A program made the translations under genes and the position numbers. Below, piece by piece: positions 19,270-28,517 of a stretch of 64,000 bases of DNA. The notes below the pieces were generated by a model. The model saw nothing but the letters and a program-made list of their open reading frames with translations. It had not been told where the DNA came from and ran no database searches. Position 1 is the stretch's first letter. Each line of letters starts with the position of its first letter. The stretch is from Bacteroidota bacterium (lineage in GTDB: Bacteria; Bacteroidota; Ignavibacteria; Ignavibacteriales; Melioribacteraceae): positions 1 to 64,000 of the forward strand of contig JAHISP010000052.1 of the NCBI GenBank assembly GCA_018818165.1, in the 5' to 3' direction.

Positions 19270-20136
19270 ATGAACATTGTGAAAGACAAAAACAACATAG
19301 CGACAATTTTACAGAGAATTCAAAACCTTCCTGCACTTCCTACAATTGCAGATGAAGCTCTTAGGATATTAAACGATAAAAACAGCAGTAAAAATGACGT
19401 GGTAAATATTATTTCTAAAGAGCAAAGCTTTATTGCTAAAATTTTAGCAATTGCAAATTCTCCAATTTATGGATTGCGTAAAGAGGTTTCAACATTAAGT
19501 TTTGCAGTATTTATTCTTGGATTAAAAGAAATAAAAAAAGTTGTTTTAGCATTAGCATTTATGGAATCTTTCAAAATGGTGAAAGATAGTCATTTCAATC
19601 CAGAAGAATTTTGGCTTCATTCATTTATAGTTGCAAATCTTTCCCGAAAAATTGCAATGGATTTGAATGTAAACAATACAGGCGAAGCTTTTGTTGGTGG
19701 ATTTTTGCATGATTTTTCAGTTGCAATAATACACCACAATTTTGCAGAAGAATATGTCCAAATTTTTAATTTAGTATCTCAAAACGTACCTATCGAATCT
19801 GCCGAAATGCAAGTGCTTGGTTTAACTCATTACCATATATCAAAAATTGTTCTAAACAATTGGGAATTTCCCGAAATTTTAACTGATGCGGTTGCCAATC
19901 ACCACAAACCATCTATTGCTGAAATTGATAAAAAATTAACTTCTGTTATTCATCTAGCTGATTATATGACTACCTATCTAAAAATTGCAACATGTAAGTG
20001 GGATAGAGACTTTGAGCTGGATGAATCCATATTAGACACTCTGCAGTTTTCCAATTTAACTAGCTTAAATGATTTTATGGAATCTTATAGAGGATTTATT
20101 AATACACAAACTAATTCTATACGGAACTTCTTGTGA
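19270..20136 (+). CDS. HDOD-domain protein (copy 2)
   Basis: 288 residues, paralogous to the preceding gene along its whole length (LPALPTIADEALRILND, KILAIANSPIYGLRKE, GGFLHDFSVAIIHH, LTHYHISKIVLNNWEFP). The HDL of copy 1 is HDF here, so the metal-site residues are further degraded. Its stop TGA (20134-20136) overlaps the GTG start of the next gene, which suggests translational coupling with the kinase-like protein. The two copies may heterodimerise; that is inference. Confidence 0.9.
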   Translation: MNIVKDKNNIATILQRIQNLPALPTIADEALRILNDKNSSKNDVVNIISKEQSFIAKILAIANSPIYGLRKEVSTLSFAVFILGLKEIKKVVLALAFMESFKMVKDSHFNPEEFWLHSFIVANLSRKIAMDLNVNNTGEAFVGGFLHDFSVAIIHHNFAEEYVQIFNLVSQNVPIESAEMQVLGLTHYHISKIVLNNWEFPEILTDAVANHHKPSIAEIDKKLTSVIHLADYMTTYLKIATCKWDRDFELDESILDTLQFSNLTSLNDFMESYRGFINTQTNSIRNFL

Positions 20137-21431
20137 AAGTAATTAAAGATAACGCAATGGCATATAGCACTTTATATGAAACATTAGAGAATGAGTCTAT
20201 TCAAAAAGTAAATGAAACTGGTTTACGTTTCATTAATACTTCTGCAGCCTCAAACAAAAATAAGTATGAAACTTTTTTTACTACAATTAATAATGTAAAT
20301 ACTCAAATTAGAAACCTTAATGACATTCAACTAATAATAAATCTTCTTGTTAAAAATTTAAGATTTTTCTTTACTGTTGAAGATGCACATCTATTTTTAT
20401 ATAAAGACACAGAATTTGATTTGCTTCCAGTATCGGATAAATGTGATAGAGGAATAAGATTTACTGTTGAAACTGCGCTAAAAAATGGGATTATTGGCTG
20501 GATTTTTGAAAACAAAAAAACTGTTATTCTCCCAAATTTATCCAAAAACACTAAAAACTCTCCACGCTTAAATTATTTGGTAATTCCTATAATTGAAAGA
20601 AAACAAAAAATGGGAATTCTTGTAATTCAAACTCCATTAAGCGAATTAAAAGATGATTCGTTTGAAATGAAAGCGGTTAATTTATTAACTGGTTTAATTT
20701 ATCCAAAAATTTTAATGATTACTAATCAAGGAAAAGTAAACGAAGCAATTAATGAATCGCTTACTTATAAAAGCAAATTATCAAATGATTCAAAACTTGC
20801 AGCAGTTGGCGAGCTAACAAATGGAATTATTGAAGATATTATGAAACCAACTCAAGTAATTATGAGCTGCTCAGACTTTTTGAAAACAGAACATCCAGAT
20901 GTTGATGCAAACCTTTTAGAAACAATTAGCAATCAAGTTAAAAAGATTGAAACTGTTATGTTACGTTTAGCAAAATTTGCAAATTCTAACAGTAACTCTA
21001 CAGTTACAACATCTTGCAATATAAATGATGAAATTTCAGAATATGTCGATTTATTGATGTCGTCAATAAAAAATGACAATTACGAATGTATTCTTGATTT
21101 AGGCGAAAATATTCCTCCAATTCTTAGCAATTCAAATATGCTTAATCAAATTTTTTCGAACCTTTTTAGTTTAATAAAAATGGGATTTACAGAAACTGGC
21201 GGTATTTTAATTCAAACCAAATTTCAAAGTGGAACTATTCTTGTAAATATTTACACAACCGATTGTTTACAAGAATTAACTGGCAAAAACAAAGATTCGT
21301 TCGATCTTACTTACTCAATGATTAATAACTTAATGAATAAACATGAAGGGAATGTAATTTATAATAGCAAAGCCGAAAATGGAACTTCTATTTCTCTTCA
21401 ATTCCCTTTTAAAAGGAAATTAAAAAAATGA
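20133..21431 (+). CDS. GAF-domain histidine-kinase-like protein with degenerate catalytic core
   Basis: 432 residues. A GAF sensor domain (about 45-195) is followed by a DHp-like two-helix segment and an ATPase-like C-terminus (about 325-428). Where active kinases have the phospho-acceptor His (G-x-x-H-E-I-x-N-P), this protein has GIIEDIMKP, with Glu234 in the His position. The N-box equivalent (QIFSNLFSLIKMG) lacks the second Asn. No DxGxG motif follows. It is therefore probably a pseudokinase that binds partners rather than phosphorylating. GTG 20133 overlaps the preceding stop; ATG 20157 is an alternative start. Sitting between HDOD genes and rod genes, it may be part of a sensory scaffold. 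Confidence 0.82.
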   Translation: MKVIKDNAMAYSTLYETLENESIQKVNETGLRFINTSAASNKNKYETFFTTINNVNTQIRNLNDIQLIINLLVKNLRFFFTVEDAHLFLYKDTEFDLLPVSDKCDRGIRFTVETALKNGIIGWIFENKKTVILPNLSKNTKNSPRLNYLVIPIIERKQKMGILVIQTPLSELKDDSFEMKAVNLLTGLIYPKILMITNQGKVNEAINESLTYKSKLSNDSKLAAVGELTNGIIEDIMKPTQVIMSCSDFLKTEHPDVDANLLETISNQVKKIETVMLRLAKFANSNSNSTVTTSCNINDEISEYVDLLMSSIKNDNYECILDLGENIPPILSNSNMLNQIFSNLFSLIKMGFTETGGILIQTKFQSGTILVNIYTTDCLQELTGKNKDSFDLTYSMINNLMNKHEGNVIYNSKAENGTSISLQFPFKRKLKK

Positions 21432-21952
21432 CGAAGAATTTATTAAAAATATTGTTTCTTTTAATTGCCCTATTAAGTGTAAACGTTATTGCACAAAATA
21501 GTGACAATGTAGATTTAAGAGCAAAAGTGAAACAGCAAATGTTAAAAGCTCAAGGTAACTTGCCAATGGTGGAAAAAAATTCTACATCAGCAAATAGCAA
21601 TTACTTAAGTTTTCCTAATATTTCAACTACTGTTTTTAGAATATTGATTCTACTATTAAGCTCAATTATTGCGTTATCATTGGTTTTTTTACGCAGAGTT
21701 AAAATTCAACACAAGCAAATTTCAAAACAATTTAAAGAAAACATTAGATTAATTCGTGAAGAAAGTTATAAACAACCAATTGATTATTCCTTAACTCCAG
21801 TTAGAAAAAGTCTTTTAGATAAAATTGAAAATTGTTTAGAAGAAAATACCATTTCATATTTAGCTAAAAAGCTAAAAATTGCAAAAGGTGAAATTCATTT
21901 AGTAAATAGTATAAAAAGCTATGCTTCAGGCACAAATATAGCGAGAGGTTAA
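21428..21952 (+). CDS. Membrane protein of the flagellar run, FliO-like layout
   Basis: 174 residues: signal peptide (1-22, ending VIAQ), a periplasmic stretch of about 45 residues, one membrane helix (about 68-86) and a basic cytoplasmic tail. The tail ends in a helical segment LAKKLKIAKGEIHLVNSIK, which looks like a small helix-turn-helix. Its start overlaps the preceding stop by four bases (ATGA). Size and topology recall FliO, the export-gate assembly factor, but I see no sequence signature and its neighbours are rod genes rather than fliP/Q. Leave as unknown. Confidence 0.65.
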   Translation: MTKNLLKILFLLIALLSVNVIAQNSDNVDLRAKVKQQMLKAQGNLPMVEKNSTSANSNYLSFPNISTTVFRILILLLSSIIALSLVFLRRVKIQHKQISKQFKENIRLIREESYKQPIDYSLTPVRKSLLDKIENCLEENTISYLAKKLKIAKGEIHLVNSIKSYASGTNIARG

Positions 21953-21954
21953 TT

Positions 21955-22665
21955 ATGATAAAGGGAATATTTCAAGCAGGAAGAAACTTACAAGTTGGTG
22001 AAAAACAAATTAGTGTTATTTCAAACAATCTTGCCAATATGGGAACTTCTGGATACAAAAAAGAGCTTCCATTTTATCAAATATTATCGGAAAATGGTAA
22101 AACCACAACCAATCAAGTAACCGATCTTTCCGCTGGTGAGCGAATTTTTACTGGAAATCCATTGGACTTGGCAATAAAAGGAAATGCATATTTTACAGTT
22201 GAAACTGATTCTGGCGAAAGATTAACCCGTGATGGTAAATTTACTATTTCGCAAGAAGGTTTTCTTACAAATAGAGCTGGTGATAAGATTGTTGGTGAGG
22301 GTGGAGGTATTAACTTAAAAGATATTATGACAAGAGATAATGCCCAAATAACTATTACTAATGAAGGCATGGTTATGGTTGGTGATAAAGTTGTAGATAA
22401 ATTAATGATTATGAAAGAACGTGATGGAACGAAACTGCTTAAAGATTATGGAGTCTATTTCCAAGCTGAAAATGATGGTTTTATTCAATTAGAACCTGAA
22501 GATTATCAAGTGGATCAAGGATTTTTAGAGAACTCAAATGTAAACCCAATGGATGAAATGGAAAACATGATTTCATTATCTAAAAACTATGAATCAGCAA
22601 AAAACATTTTAACTTATCTCGATGAATCATTAGAGAAAGCTAATCAAATTGGAAAAGTATTTTAA
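21955..22665 (+). CDS. flgF: Flagellar proximal rod protein FlgF
   Basis: 236 residues of the FlgE/F/G rod-hook family. The N-terminal motif (GEKQISVISNNLANMGTSGYKK) and the C-terminal coiled-coil segment (NVNPMDEMENMISLSKNYESAKNIL) form the D0 core. The central part has LAIKGNAYFTVETDSGERLTRDG. It directly precedes flgG and is shorter than it, the usual flgF-flgG order. Exported by the flagellar type III apparatus to build the rod in the periplasm. Confidence 0.88.
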   Translation: MIKGIFQAGRNLQVGEKQISVISNNLANMGTSGYKKELPFYQILSENGKTTTNQVTDLSAGERIFTGNPLDLAIKGNAYFTVETDSGERLTRDGKFTISQEGFLTNRAGDKIVGEGGGINLKDIMTRDNAQITITNEGMVMVGDKVVDKLMIMKERDGTKLLKDYGVYFQAENDGFIQLEPEDYQVDQGFLENSNVNPMDEMENMISLSKNYESAKNILTYLDESLEKANQIGKVF

Positions 22666-22677
22666 GGAGAAGAATAA

Positions 22678-23475
22678 ATGTCAACTAGAGCGTTAAGAAC
22701 AGCCGCATCTGGAATGCTAGCACAACAATACAATATTGAAGTTATTTCAAACAATATTGCCAACATGAATACAACTGCTTTCAAAAGAAATAAAGCTGAG
22801 TTTTCCGATTTGATGTATCAGGAAGTTCCAACAAATTCAATTGCTTCTTCTGGTGGAACCAATAGTCAATCAAATGAAAGCAAAATTCAAATTGGAAATG
22901 GTGTTCAGCCTGTTTCAACCCAAAAAATATTCAAACAAGGCGATATTCAACCAACTTATAACCAATTTGATTTAGCAATCAATGGTGAAGGATTTTTCCA
23001 AGTGAAAAAAGCAGATGGAAGTTTTGTTTATACTCGCGATGGTTCTTTTAAAGTTAATGCCGATGGACAAGTTGTGACTTCTTTGGGATATTCTCTTGAT
23101 CCAGAAATTCAACTTAATGAAGATACAATTGGAATAAATATTACTAGAGATGGCAGAATTGATGTAACTGCATCCGATGGACAAACCGAAACATTAGGTG
23201 AAGTTCAATTAATTAGATTTATGAATCCAGGCGGATTAAAAGCACTTGGCGACAATTTATTTGCCGAAACTGATGCTTCAGGAGTTCCAATTTTTGGAAC
23301 TGGTGGTCAAAATGGATTTGGTGAAGTTCATCAGGGTTTCTTAGAATCCTCAAATGTGGATATTGTTGAAGAAATGATTTCTATGATTAGTGCACAACGC
23401 GCGTATGAATTAAATTCAAAAACAGTTAAAACCGTTGAAGAAATGATGACAATGGCTAATAATATTAAGAGATAA
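22678..23475 (+). CDS. flgG: Flagellar distal rod protein FlgG
   Basis: 265 residues, the family's normal length. The start MSTRALRTAASGMLAQQ, the rod motif (VISNNIANMNTTAFKRN), LAINGEGFFQVKKADGSFVYTRDGSF and the C-terminal LESSNVDIVEEMISMISAQ are all typical of FlgG. The RBS AAGGAGAAG precedes the ATG. It forms the distal rod crossed by the P and L rings, whose genes follow. Confidence 0.95.
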   Translation: MSTRALRTAASGMLAQQYNIEVISNNIANMNTTAFKRNKAEFSDLMYQEVPTNSIASSGGTNSQSNESKIQIGNGVQPVSTQKIFKQGDIQPTYNQFDLAINGEGFFQVKKADGSFVYTRDGSFKVNADGQVVTSLGYSLDPEIQLNEDTIGINITRDGRIDVTASDGQTETLGEVQLIRFMNPGGLKALGDNLFAETDASGVPIFGTGGQNGFGEVHQGFLESSNVDIVEEMISMISAQRAYELNSKTVKTVEEMMTMANNIKR

Positions 23476-23479
23476 TAAA

Positions 23480-24127
23480 ATGTTAATGTTTTTCTTTTAC
23501 ATATTGTCTGTAATTACCTCTTTTGAATCTCTACCAATTGAGATTAAAGATAAACTACAATCCGAATTTAGCTCGCATAAAAAAGTTGAATTTGAAATTG
23601 TTAATGCGCCAAAAGAATACAAAGATATTTTCATAAAAAAAGGTGAAGATATTAATGTAATTGGCAGCATTGCTTACGTTCCAGTTAGTGTAATTGACAA
23701 AAGAGGAAGTGAAAAAAGAACAACAATTAGTGTTAAAGTAAAAATTTACGAAGATGTTTTTGTTTCAATGAAAGATGTTGATAAAAGAGAACAGCTTTTA
23801 ACTAACAATTTTCAATTAGTTGAAAAAGAAATAACATCAATCCGTGGTGAAATTGTTAGTTCACTTGGAGAAATAGTTGGTTCGCGAGCAAGCAGATTTA
23901 TTAGCAAAGGTGATATTCTTACACGAGAGTCAATGGAAAATTTACCTGCAATATACAACGGCGATAAAATATCCGCAGCATCAATAATAGGTAATGTAAA
24001 AGTATCGTTTAGCGCAATTGCCAAACAAGAAGGATGTGTTGGCGATATAATTAGAATAAGAACAAATACGAATGAGATTTTCAAAGCAGAAATTATTGAT
24101 TACAAAAATGTGTTAATAGTTGAGTGA
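23480..24127 (+). CDS. flgA: P-ring assembly chaperone FlgA
   Basis: 215 residues with a hydrophobic N-terminal signal (MLMFFFYILSVITSFES) and a C-terminal SAF-type domain (RFISKGDILTRESMENLP, ISFSAIAKQEGCVGDIIRIRTN-like pattern) ending KNVLIVE. This is the layout of FlgA, the periplasmic chaperone for FlgI. It lies between flgG and flgH, four bases after flgG. Confidence 0.88.
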   Translation: MLMFFFYILSVITSFESLPIEIKDKLQSEFSSHKKVEFEIVNAPKEYKDIFIKKGEDINVIGSIAYVPVSVIDKRGSEKRTTISVKVKIYEDVFVSMKDVDKREQLLTNNFQLVEKEITSIRGEIVSSLGEIVGSRASRFISKGDILTRESMENLPAIYNGDKISAASIIGNVKVSFSAIAKQEGCVGDIIRIRTNTNEIFKAEIIDYKNVLIVE

Positions 24128-24131
24128 AAAA

Positions 24132-24737
24132 ATGGAAAAAAGATTATTAAATAAAGATTATAAGAATATGAAAAAAACAGTGCTTTTTTTATTTGCATTT
24201 ATAACAATTCTATCAGCTCAAGATATGAGAAAAAACTCCTTTAATTCACTTTTTTCAGATCAAAAAGCAAATCGCATTGGCGATGCAATAACAATAGTTG
24301 TTGTTGAATCATCACAGGCTACTAACGACGCAAGAACATCAGCATCTCGCGAAAGTGCTATTGGTGCTAGTATGTCTGGTAGTTTTGACGGCACAAACTT
24401 ACCAACTGGTGGTCTTGATTTAGGAACTTCAAATGATTTTGCTGGAAGTGGAGCTACATCTAGCAGTGGAATGTTCAAAACAAAAATTAGTGCTACAATT
24501 GATACCGTTTTTGCAAATGGAAATATGAGAATTATAGGAAAAAGAAGAATTTCAATAAATGGTGAAGAACAACTTATTACAATAAGTGGAATTGTAAGAG
24601 CATCGGATATACAAGCAGATAACTCAGTTCTATCGCACAATATTTCAGAAGCTGAAATTGTGTTAGAAGGCAGCGGAATGATTGATAGAGCACAATCACC
24701 AGGTTTAATTACTAAAATTTTCCATTGGTTATTCTAG
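24132..24737 (+). CDS. flgH: Flagellar L-ring protein FlgH
   Basis: About 201 residues from ATG 24132. A second ATG at 24168 gives a cleaner signal peptide (MKKTVLFLFAFITILSAQ) and may be the true start. The family core is visible: SLFSDQKANRIGDAITIVVVESSQA, then NGNMRIIGKRRISINGEEQ and ISGIVRASDIQADNSV. FlgH is the outer-membrane L ring and is normally a lipoprotein. This one has no cysteine anywhere, so it cannot be lipidated in the standard way. It overlaps or abuts flgA and is followed by flgI. Confidence 0.9.
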   Translation: MEKRLLNKDYKNMKKTVLFLFAFITILSAQDMRKNSFNSLFSDQKANRIGDAITIVVVESSQATNDARTSASRESAIGASMSGSFDGTNLPTGGLDLGTSNDFAGSGATSSSGMFKTKISATIDTVFANGNMRIIGKRRISINGEEQLITISGIVRASDIQADNSVLSHNISEAEIVLEGSGMIDRAQSPGLITKIFHWLF

Positions 24738-24762
24738 GTTTGAAATATAAGGTTATGAACAA

Positions 24763-25863
24763 ATGAAAAAGATAATTCTAAACATATTGATGATGATACT
24801 TTTCTTGCAAATGTCTTTATCGGCTCAAAGGATTAAAGATATAGCATATCTTTCTGGAAGTGAAGTTGAACAAGTTATTGGTTATGGTTTAGTTGTTGGT
24901 TTAGCAGGCACTGGTGATAGTCAACGTTCTGCATTTACAGTTCAATCAGTAACAAGTATGCTTAAACGGTTTGGAATTACTGTACCACAAGACCAATTAA
25001 AGACCAAAAATGTTGCTGCTGTAATGATAACTGCTACATTAAATTCATTTCTAAAATCGGGTTCAAAATTTGATATAAATGTTGCGTCAATGGGCGATTC
25101 AAAAAGTTTGATGGGTGGAACATTGTTAATGACTCCACTATCTGGATTGGATGGAGAAGTTTATGCTTTTGCTCAAGGACCTCTTTCAGTTGGCGGATAT
25201 GATGTGCAAACTTCATCAGGTGGCAGAGCAAGCAAAAATCATACTTCCGCGGGAAGAGTTCCTCGTGGTGGAGTTTTGAAAAGAGATATAAATCCTATGG
25301 TGGATTATTCATCTGGTTTAAGTGTATTACTAAAAAATCCAGATTTAACAACAGCAAGTAATGTTAGCGATATAATCAATTCTACCTTTGGAACTGGTAC
25401 TGCAAAAGCAAATGATGCATCCGAAATAGCAGTAACAATTCCTGCTGATAAACAGCAGAATATAATTCAATTTTTATCCGAATTAGAATCTCTTGAAGTA
25501 ACCACAGACTACATTGCAAAAGTTGTACTTAACGAAAGAACTGGAACCGTTGTTGCTGGCTCTCATGTTAAAATTATGCCAGTAAGCATTACACACGGAA
25601 ATTTAAATATTGATGTAAAATCAAATCCAGTAGCTTCACAACCTGGCGATTTTTCAAGAGGTGGAAGAACCGTATTTTTTAACAATTTAACTCCAAATGT
25701 TAGTGAAGATACCGCAAGAACTATAGCAATAAATGGCGCATCAAATGTTCAAGAAGTTGCAGCGGCATTAAATTCGTTAAAAGTTTCTCCACAAGATATT
25801 ATTTCAATTTTCCAAGCATTAAAAGAATCTGGCGCATTAGTAGCAGAATTAGTGATAATATAA
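24763..25863 (+). CDS. flgI: Flagellar P-ring protein FlgI
   Basis: 366 residues, usual length. A signal peptide (about 1-21, ending SLSAQ) precedes RIKDIAYLSGSEVEQVIGYGLVVGLAGTGDS. The conserved segments NVAAVMITA, DINVASMGDSKSLMGGTLLMTPL and the C-terminal ALKESGALVAELVII are FlgI hallmarks. Periplasmic ring around the distal rod. Its stop TAA overlaps the start of flgJ (TAATG). Confidence 0.95.
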   Translation: MKKIILNILMMILFLQMSLSAQRIKDIAYLSGSEVEQVIGYGLVVGLAGTGDSQRSAFTVQSVTSMLKRFGITVPQDQLKTKNVAAVMITATLNSFLKSGSKFDINVASMGDSKSLMGGTLLMTPLSGLDGEVYAFAQGPLSVGGYDVQTSSGGRASKNHTSAGRVPRGGVLKRDINPMVDYSSGLSVLLKNPDLTTASNVSDIINSTFGTGTAKANDASEIAVTIPADKQQNIIQFLSELESLEVTTDYIAKVVLNERTGTVVAGSHVKIMPVSITHGNLNIDVKSNPVASQPGDFSRGGRTVFFNNLTPNVSEDTARTIAINGASNVQEVAAALNSLKVSPQDIISIFQALKESGALVAELVII

Positions 25864-26699
25864 TGAGTGATATTGGATTAAAAATAACGAACAATAGCAA
25901 GCACATTGCACAACCTCAAACTTTTGAGAGTACTAAAACTCCAAAAGAAAAAGCAAAACTTGCAAAAGCTGCTCAAGATTTTGAGAGTATGCTTACTTCT
26001 ATGATGTTAAAAAGTATGAACCAAACTACTGGTGGAATGTTTGGAGAAGGAAGTTTTGGTGGTGATTATTTTGATACAATATTTGAAACAAAAATAGCTT
26101 CATTTATAAGTGAAAAAAAATCTCTAGGATTAGCCGATATGATTTACAAAAAAGTTATTGGTGAAGACTTGGATATGAATAAAATTAAACAAGAAATGCA
26201 ATCCGAGAATACAAAAAGCATAAAAATTGAAGCTTCAAAAGCCATAAAAAATGAAGCCATAAATGATTCAGTTTCTATTTCGCCAAGTAAAGGCTCCGTT
26301 GATAGATTAAGTAAATTTGATGACATTATTACAAAAGCTTCAGAATCATATAACATTGATAAAAACTTAATCCGCTCAGTTATACTTACAGAATCAGCCG
26401 CAAATCCTAAAGCACTTTCAAAAGCAAATGCCAAAGGTTTAATGCAATTAATAGATTCAACTGCTTCAGATATGAATGTTAAAAATGTTTGGAATCCGGA
26501 AGATAATATTTTTGGTGGATCAAAATATCTTTCCAAAATGCTGGAGAAATATGATGGTGATATAGAAAAATCACTTGCAGCCTATAATGCTGGTCCGGGA
26601 AATGTCGAAAAATATGATGGTGTTCCACCATTTGAAGAAACAAAAAATTATATAAACAGAGTAAAAGGTTACATGAAATATTGGGAGAATGAATTATGA
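25863..26699 (+). CDS. flgJ: FlgJ-type rod-binding protein fused to a lytic transglycosylase domain
   Basis: 278 residues. The N-terminal rod-binding domain (about 28-98: KAAQDFESMLTSMMLKSMNQT, FGGDYFDTIFE) is the FlgJ scaffold for rod polymerisation. A Lys/Ser-rich linker follows, then an SLT lytic transglycosylase domain (about 150-275). It has the catalytic Glu (ILTESAANPKAL, Glu177), AKGLMQL and SLAAYNAGPGNV. Enterobacterial FlgJ carries a glucosaminidase there instead. The fusion would cut peptidoglycan to let the rod through. TAATG overlap with flgI and ATGA overlap with flgN. Confidence 0.93.
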   Translation: MSDIGLKITNNSKHIAQPQTFESTKTPKEKAKLAKAAQDFESMLTSMMLKSMNQTTGGMFGEGSFGGDYFDTIFETKIASFISEKKSLGLADMIYKKVIGEDLDMNKIKQEMQSENTKSIKIEASKAIKNEAINDSVSISPSKGSVDRLSKFDDIITKASESYNIDKNLIRSVILTESAANPKALSKANAKGLMQLIDSTASDMNVKNVWNPEDNIFGGSKYLSKMLEKYDGDIEKSLAAYNAGPGNVEKYDGVPPFEETKNYINRVKGYMKYWENEL

Positions 26700-27157
26700 T
26701 GGAAACAGAGTTATACGACTTATTGTCGAAGGAAGAAAAAATTATCCGATCATTAATTGCATCGGCTAAATTGAAACAAAGTGTAATAATTCAAAATGAT
26801 TATGAAGCCTTAAACAATGTTAATGTTAATGAATCATCACTGCTTTCAGAATTGGATAATATTAGCAGAAGCCAACAAAAATTGGTTAGTAAACTTTTTG
26901 AAATAAACGCGTTAAAAGAAAATGGAAAACCAAGAATTCTTCCAATTTTGATTAATGAATACAAAGACATATTTAATCCAAATCATTTGAGAAAAATAAA
27001 CGAACTTCGTTTAACAGTTAGAGACCAAGTTAAAATACTAACAGGATTAAATCATCAAAATCGTTTTATGATTGAGCACGCAAGTAGTTTGGTTAAAGAA
27101 ACTATTTCGCTTTTACTTAAATCACGAAAAACTTCACTAATTGATCGGAAAGCATAA
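26696..27157 (+). CDS. flgN: FlgN-type export chaperone
   Basis: 153 residues, predicted almost entirely helical (LYDLLSKEEKIIRSLIASAKLKQSVII, SLLSELDNISRSQQKLV). It lies directly before flgK and flgL. FlgN is the cytoplasmic chaperone for these two hook-filament junction proteins, and the gene order supports the call more than the weakly conserved sequence. Starts are overlapped on both sides (ATGA with flgJ, TAATG with flgK). Confidence 0.82.
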   Translation: MMETELYDLLSKEEKIIRSLIASAKLKQSVIIQNDYEALNNVNVNESSLLSELDNISRSQQKLVSKLFEINALKENGKPRILPILINEYKDIFNPNHLRKINELRLTVRDQVKILTGLNHQNRFMIEHASSLVKETISLLLKSRKTSLIDRKA

Positions 27158-28515
27158 TGGGACTCAGTAGACTATTTGACATATCGAGTAGAAGTATGGC
27201 AACATACCAAAGAACCATGGATGTGGCTTCTAATAATATTGCTAATGCTGCCAACCCTGATTACAGAAGGCAAAGAGCAATTGTTTCCACAGAAAACACT
27301 CAGCAAAGTGCTGGTATAACTTGGGGAAGTGGCATTAAGCTTGATGACATACAACGAGTTCGTAGCTCGTTAACAGAAAATCAGATTATTAACAATAACC
27401 AAAATAAATCCTTTTTTGATAGAAGCTCAGTTTTGCTTGGACAAGTTGAAAATATTTATACTGAACCAACCGAGTTAGGAATTTCTTCTATGCTTGGTCA
27501 GTTTTTTAGTTCTTGGAGTGAGCTTTCTGCTAACCCAACTTCATCTGCATTACGTGGAAATGTTGTCTATTCCGCTCAAAATCTTGCAGCAAAGGTAAAT
27601 GAAATTAATGAAGGATTTCAAATTGTAAAATCATCCATTTTCTATGAATTTCAGGATAAAGTACAGGATATAAATGCCACTTTAAGTAGTCTTCAAAGTA
27701 TTAATCGCCAAATTTCTGAAGCAAAAGCAATTGGGCAAAATGCAAATGATTTGATGGACAAAAGAGATCTTTATGTTGATAATTTAAGTAAACTAGCAGA
27801 TATTACTGTTAATTACGAATCAGATGAAACCGTTAATATTTCAATTGGTGGAGTTTTTGCAGTTAATAAAGGTAGTTATACAACGTTTCAAGTTGAATAT
27901 ACAGAAGATAACCTGGCAATGATTGCACAAAATGGTGGAAAAAGTGTAAACCTTACAAAAGGTGAAATGGGTGCGTTGGCTGATACTTTCAATAATAAAA
28001 TACCAGATTATCAAGCGAAATTAGATTCAGTTATAACCCAATTAGTAAGTTCGGTTAATGAAATTCATAAAACTGGTAATGATTTAGGAAATCCTCCACA
28101 ATTAGGAATCAACTTTTTTGAAGAATATAATGGTAAAGAACTAAAAATTTCTAGTGATATTTTAAATGATTATAATAAAATAGCGGCTTCTAGTGATGGT
28201 ACATCTGGAAACGGAGATATTGCAATTAAAATATTTGAAATTAGTGAAGCCAATGTTTTAGATGGCGCAAAATTAATTGATGTATATTCATCACTAATAA
28301 GTGAAGTGGGTAGCCAAAAGCAAAACGCAGATAGAATGAATGAAGCAGGCGCAATGGTTCTTGCGCAATTAAATAATCAAAAAGATTCATATTCAGCAGT
28401 TTCAATTGACGAAGAAATGTTGAATGTAATGAAATATCAAAAAGCATACGAAGCATCAGCTAAACTAATACAAATGGCTGATGAAATGTTAGATACACTA
28501 ATACATATGGTATAA
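27157..28515 (+). CDS. flgK: Hook-filament junction protein FlgK (HAP1)
   Basis: 452 residues, at the short end for FlgK. The N-terminus has the rod/hook motif (MDVASNNIANAANPDYRRQRAIV). A long helical region follows (QDINATLSSLQSINRQISEAKAIG, then NDLMDKRDLYVDNLSKLADI, a strong FlgK signature). The C-terminus MLNVMKYQKAYEASAKLIQMADEMLDTLI completes the D0/D1 core. The variable outer domain is small. Confidence 0.94.
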   Translation: MGLSRLFDISSRSMATYQRTMDVASNNIANAANPDYRRQRAIVSTENTQQSAGITWGSGIKLDDIQRVRSSLTENQIINNNQNKSFFDRSSVLLGQVENIYTEPTELGISSMLGQFFSSWSELSANPTSSALRGNVVYSAQNLAAKVNEINEGFQIVKSSIFYEFQDKVQDINATLSSLQSINRQISEAKAIGQNANDLMDKRDLYVDNLSKLADITVNYESDETVNISIGGVFAVNKGSYTTFQVEYTEDNLAMIAQNGGKSVNLTKGEMGALADTFNNKIPDYQAKLDSVITQLVSSVNEIHKTGNDLGNPPQLGINFFEEYNGKELKISSDILNDYNKIAASSDGTSGNGDIAIKIFEISEANVLDGAKLIDVYSSLISEVGSQKQNADRMNEAGAMVLAQLNNQKDSYSAVSIDEEMLNVMKYQKAYEASAKLIQMADEMLDTLIHMV

Positions 28516-28517
28516 TT

